Origin: Porphyra umbilicalis
Lineage: Eukaryota; Rhodophyta; Bangiophyceae; Bangiales; Bangiaceae
Direction of reading: 5' to 3'
Assembly (NCBI GenBank): GCA_002049455.2
Contig: KV918771.1
Coordinates: 462,386 to 526,385, forward strand
DNA length: 64,000 nt
In this document: positions 63,124 to 64,000 of the stretch, piece after piece
Layout of the letters: every line of letters begins with the position of its first letter
Position numbering within the stretch: position 1 is the stretch's first letter
The notes under the pieces: generated by a model
Told to the model about the DNA's origin: nothing
The model's input: only the letters and a program-made list of their open reading frames with translations
The model's database searches: none
Translations under genes and position numbers: made by a program

Positions 63124-63645
63124 ATGGGCTGTCTTGGCTCCCTGTTCGGAAAGCCCCGCAGCGAGCCCCGCGCCGCCGCCGGCCTGGCACCAGCCGGCCC
63201 GGCGACCACAAGCGGCGGGCCGGCGGCCACGGTCGGTGGCGGCACCGCCCCCGAGGCTCAGGCGGCAACGGGTGGTGGAAAGGCGGCAACGGTGCGACGC
63301 GGCCGCACGAAGGCCGGCGGCCGCACACAGCTGCCCCAGCGCACCGCCGGCTCACCAGCCAAGAAGCTGGCGGTCGCGGAATTTGAGCATATCGTGGAAG
63401 ATGTCTCCGGCGGCGGTGGCGGCAGCGATGGTGGCGGTGGCTGCGGGGGTGGCGGCGGCGGCGGCGGGGTGGTGGCGGCGGCGGCGGGGGTGGTGGCGGC
63501 GGCGGCTGTGGGGGAGGGGATGATGACGGGAGCTGTGGCAGTTGATTGTCAAGAGGGTGGGGGCGGATACCAGGTCGGCGGATCTGTGACGCCAGATAAG
63601 GTTGCGGGAGGGTTTTGTCCTCTCCCGAGCTGTGACGCGTTGTAG
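63124..63645 (+). CDS. Small protein with N-terminal acylation signal
   Basis: 173 residues, intronless, starting MGCLGSLFGKPRSEPRAA. Gly2 plus Cys3 and a small residue at position 6 is the classic N-myristoylation/palmitoylation pattern, so the protein is probably anchored to the cytosolic face of a membrane. The middle is basic and Thr/Ala-rich (RRGRTKAGGRTQLPQR), then KKLAVAEFEHIVEDVSG, then a Gly/Ala/Val-rich tail with a few Cys. It ends LPSCDAL. No family recognised. The start has no upstream in-frame alternative and follows a leader without other ATGs close by. Confidence 0.5.
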   Translation: MGCLGSLFGKPRSEPRAAAGLAPAGPATTSGGPAATVGGGTAPEAQAATGGGKAATVRRGRTKAGGRTQLPQRTAGSPAKKLAVAEFEHIVEDVSGGGGGSDGGGGCGGGGGGGGVVAAAAGVVAAAAVGEGMMTGAVAVDCQEGGGGYQVGGSVTPDKVAGGFCPLPSCDAL

Positions 63646-64000
63646 CCAGTAGTCGTCTGCGGCGCGCTGTTGCTTTTAAGGGCGCCACTGCATCGCCACA
63701 TTGTTTTTCCTCTTTGGCTTCTTTGAAACGGTTGGGTGTCGCTCACAAGGATGCGTCAACGGGTTGGCAGACGTTGTCTCGACGGTGTGTCCTTGACGTT
63801 TGTTTCTGCCCGTGATATCCGTTTCTTCTCTTTTCTTGCGTCAGTTCCTTTTCTCATTGCCTTGAAGGAATTTTTTTTCATGCTCCACTTGGCTTCTCCC
63901 CTATCGATATGCTTCAGATGCCCCAACCATCCGCGTGTCGCGTGCCAGCCCCCGGTCCGCCCCGCCGTCCGCCACCGCAGCGTGGCGGTCGGGACGCATC
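63646..64000. other. 3' flank to window end
   Basis: T-rich to about 63900, consistent with a 3' UTR or terminator area; no further gene visible before the window ends. Confidence 0.4.

Overview
The window looks like nuclear DNA of a very GC-rich, intron-poor eukaryotic alga. A bangiophyte red alga (Porphyra/Pyropia type) fits best. This is inferred from several features: long G and C homopolymers and GCC/GGC-rich coding sequence, few short GT-AG introns, a group I intron in nuclear rDNA, and clearly eukaryotic families (archease, EMC1, NUFIP1, PP2C, CorA with a spliced GMN exon). Other GC-rich protists are not excluded.

Layout. 1-1376: the 3' end of a nuclear LSU rRNA gene with a group I intron; this rRNA copy looks degenerate. 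1748-4032 (-): a three-exon RecQ-like helicase whose Walker A lysine is a methionine. 5126-6298 (+): an unknown gene with one internal TAG. 6988-9227 and 15741-17203 (-): decaying coding-like sequence split by a complete Ty1/copia element (9228-15740). That element has 367-bp LTRs, a CCACC target duplication, a half-tRNA primer site and a nested Harbinger-like MITE. 18250-19515 (+): a 2OG-Fe(II) oxygenase-like gene. 19741-24290: repeat territory with two 132-bp foldback elements, a 1.5-kb TIR element and a 332-bp tandem repeat. 24795-30306: EMC1 (C-terminal half), archease (-), a NUFIP1-like gene (-) and a copine C2 remnant. 31579-32862 (-): a kinase-like gene. 35830-37119: a satellite with an exact 166-bp period. 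38103-38816 (+) and 42267-42902 (-): a divergent pair of secreted TIMP/NTR-like paralogues flanking a 1366-bp long-TIR element. 43792-45073: another TIR element with CTGTTCGG subterminal repeats. 47564-47695: a third 132-bp foldback. 53062-56917 (+): a PP2C phosphatase whose frame changes at G/C runs. 58812-61947 (-): a CorA-type magnesium transporter. 63124-63645 (+): a small protein with a probable acylation signal.

How things fit together. The recognisable genes are unrelated housekeeping or secreted functions with no operon-like logic. They include tRNA ligation support (archease), snoRNP assembly (NUFIP1), ER membrane insertion (EMC1), Mg transport (CorA), signalling (PP2C, kinase) and secreted Cys-rich proteins. 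What unifies the window is its mobile and repetitive fraction: at least five distinct non-autonomous inverted-repeat families, several of them flanked by TA. A second theme is reading frames that shift at poly-G/poly-C tracts and then return. The strongest candidates for something undescribed are three. The first is the 132-bp foldback family, whose arms change together. The second is the near-identical 3' module shared by the two TIMP-like paralogues. The third is the rDNA relic beside a Walker-A-altered RecQ helicase.

Long open frames in other positions are common here because stop codons are rare at this GC content; I have left most of them out.
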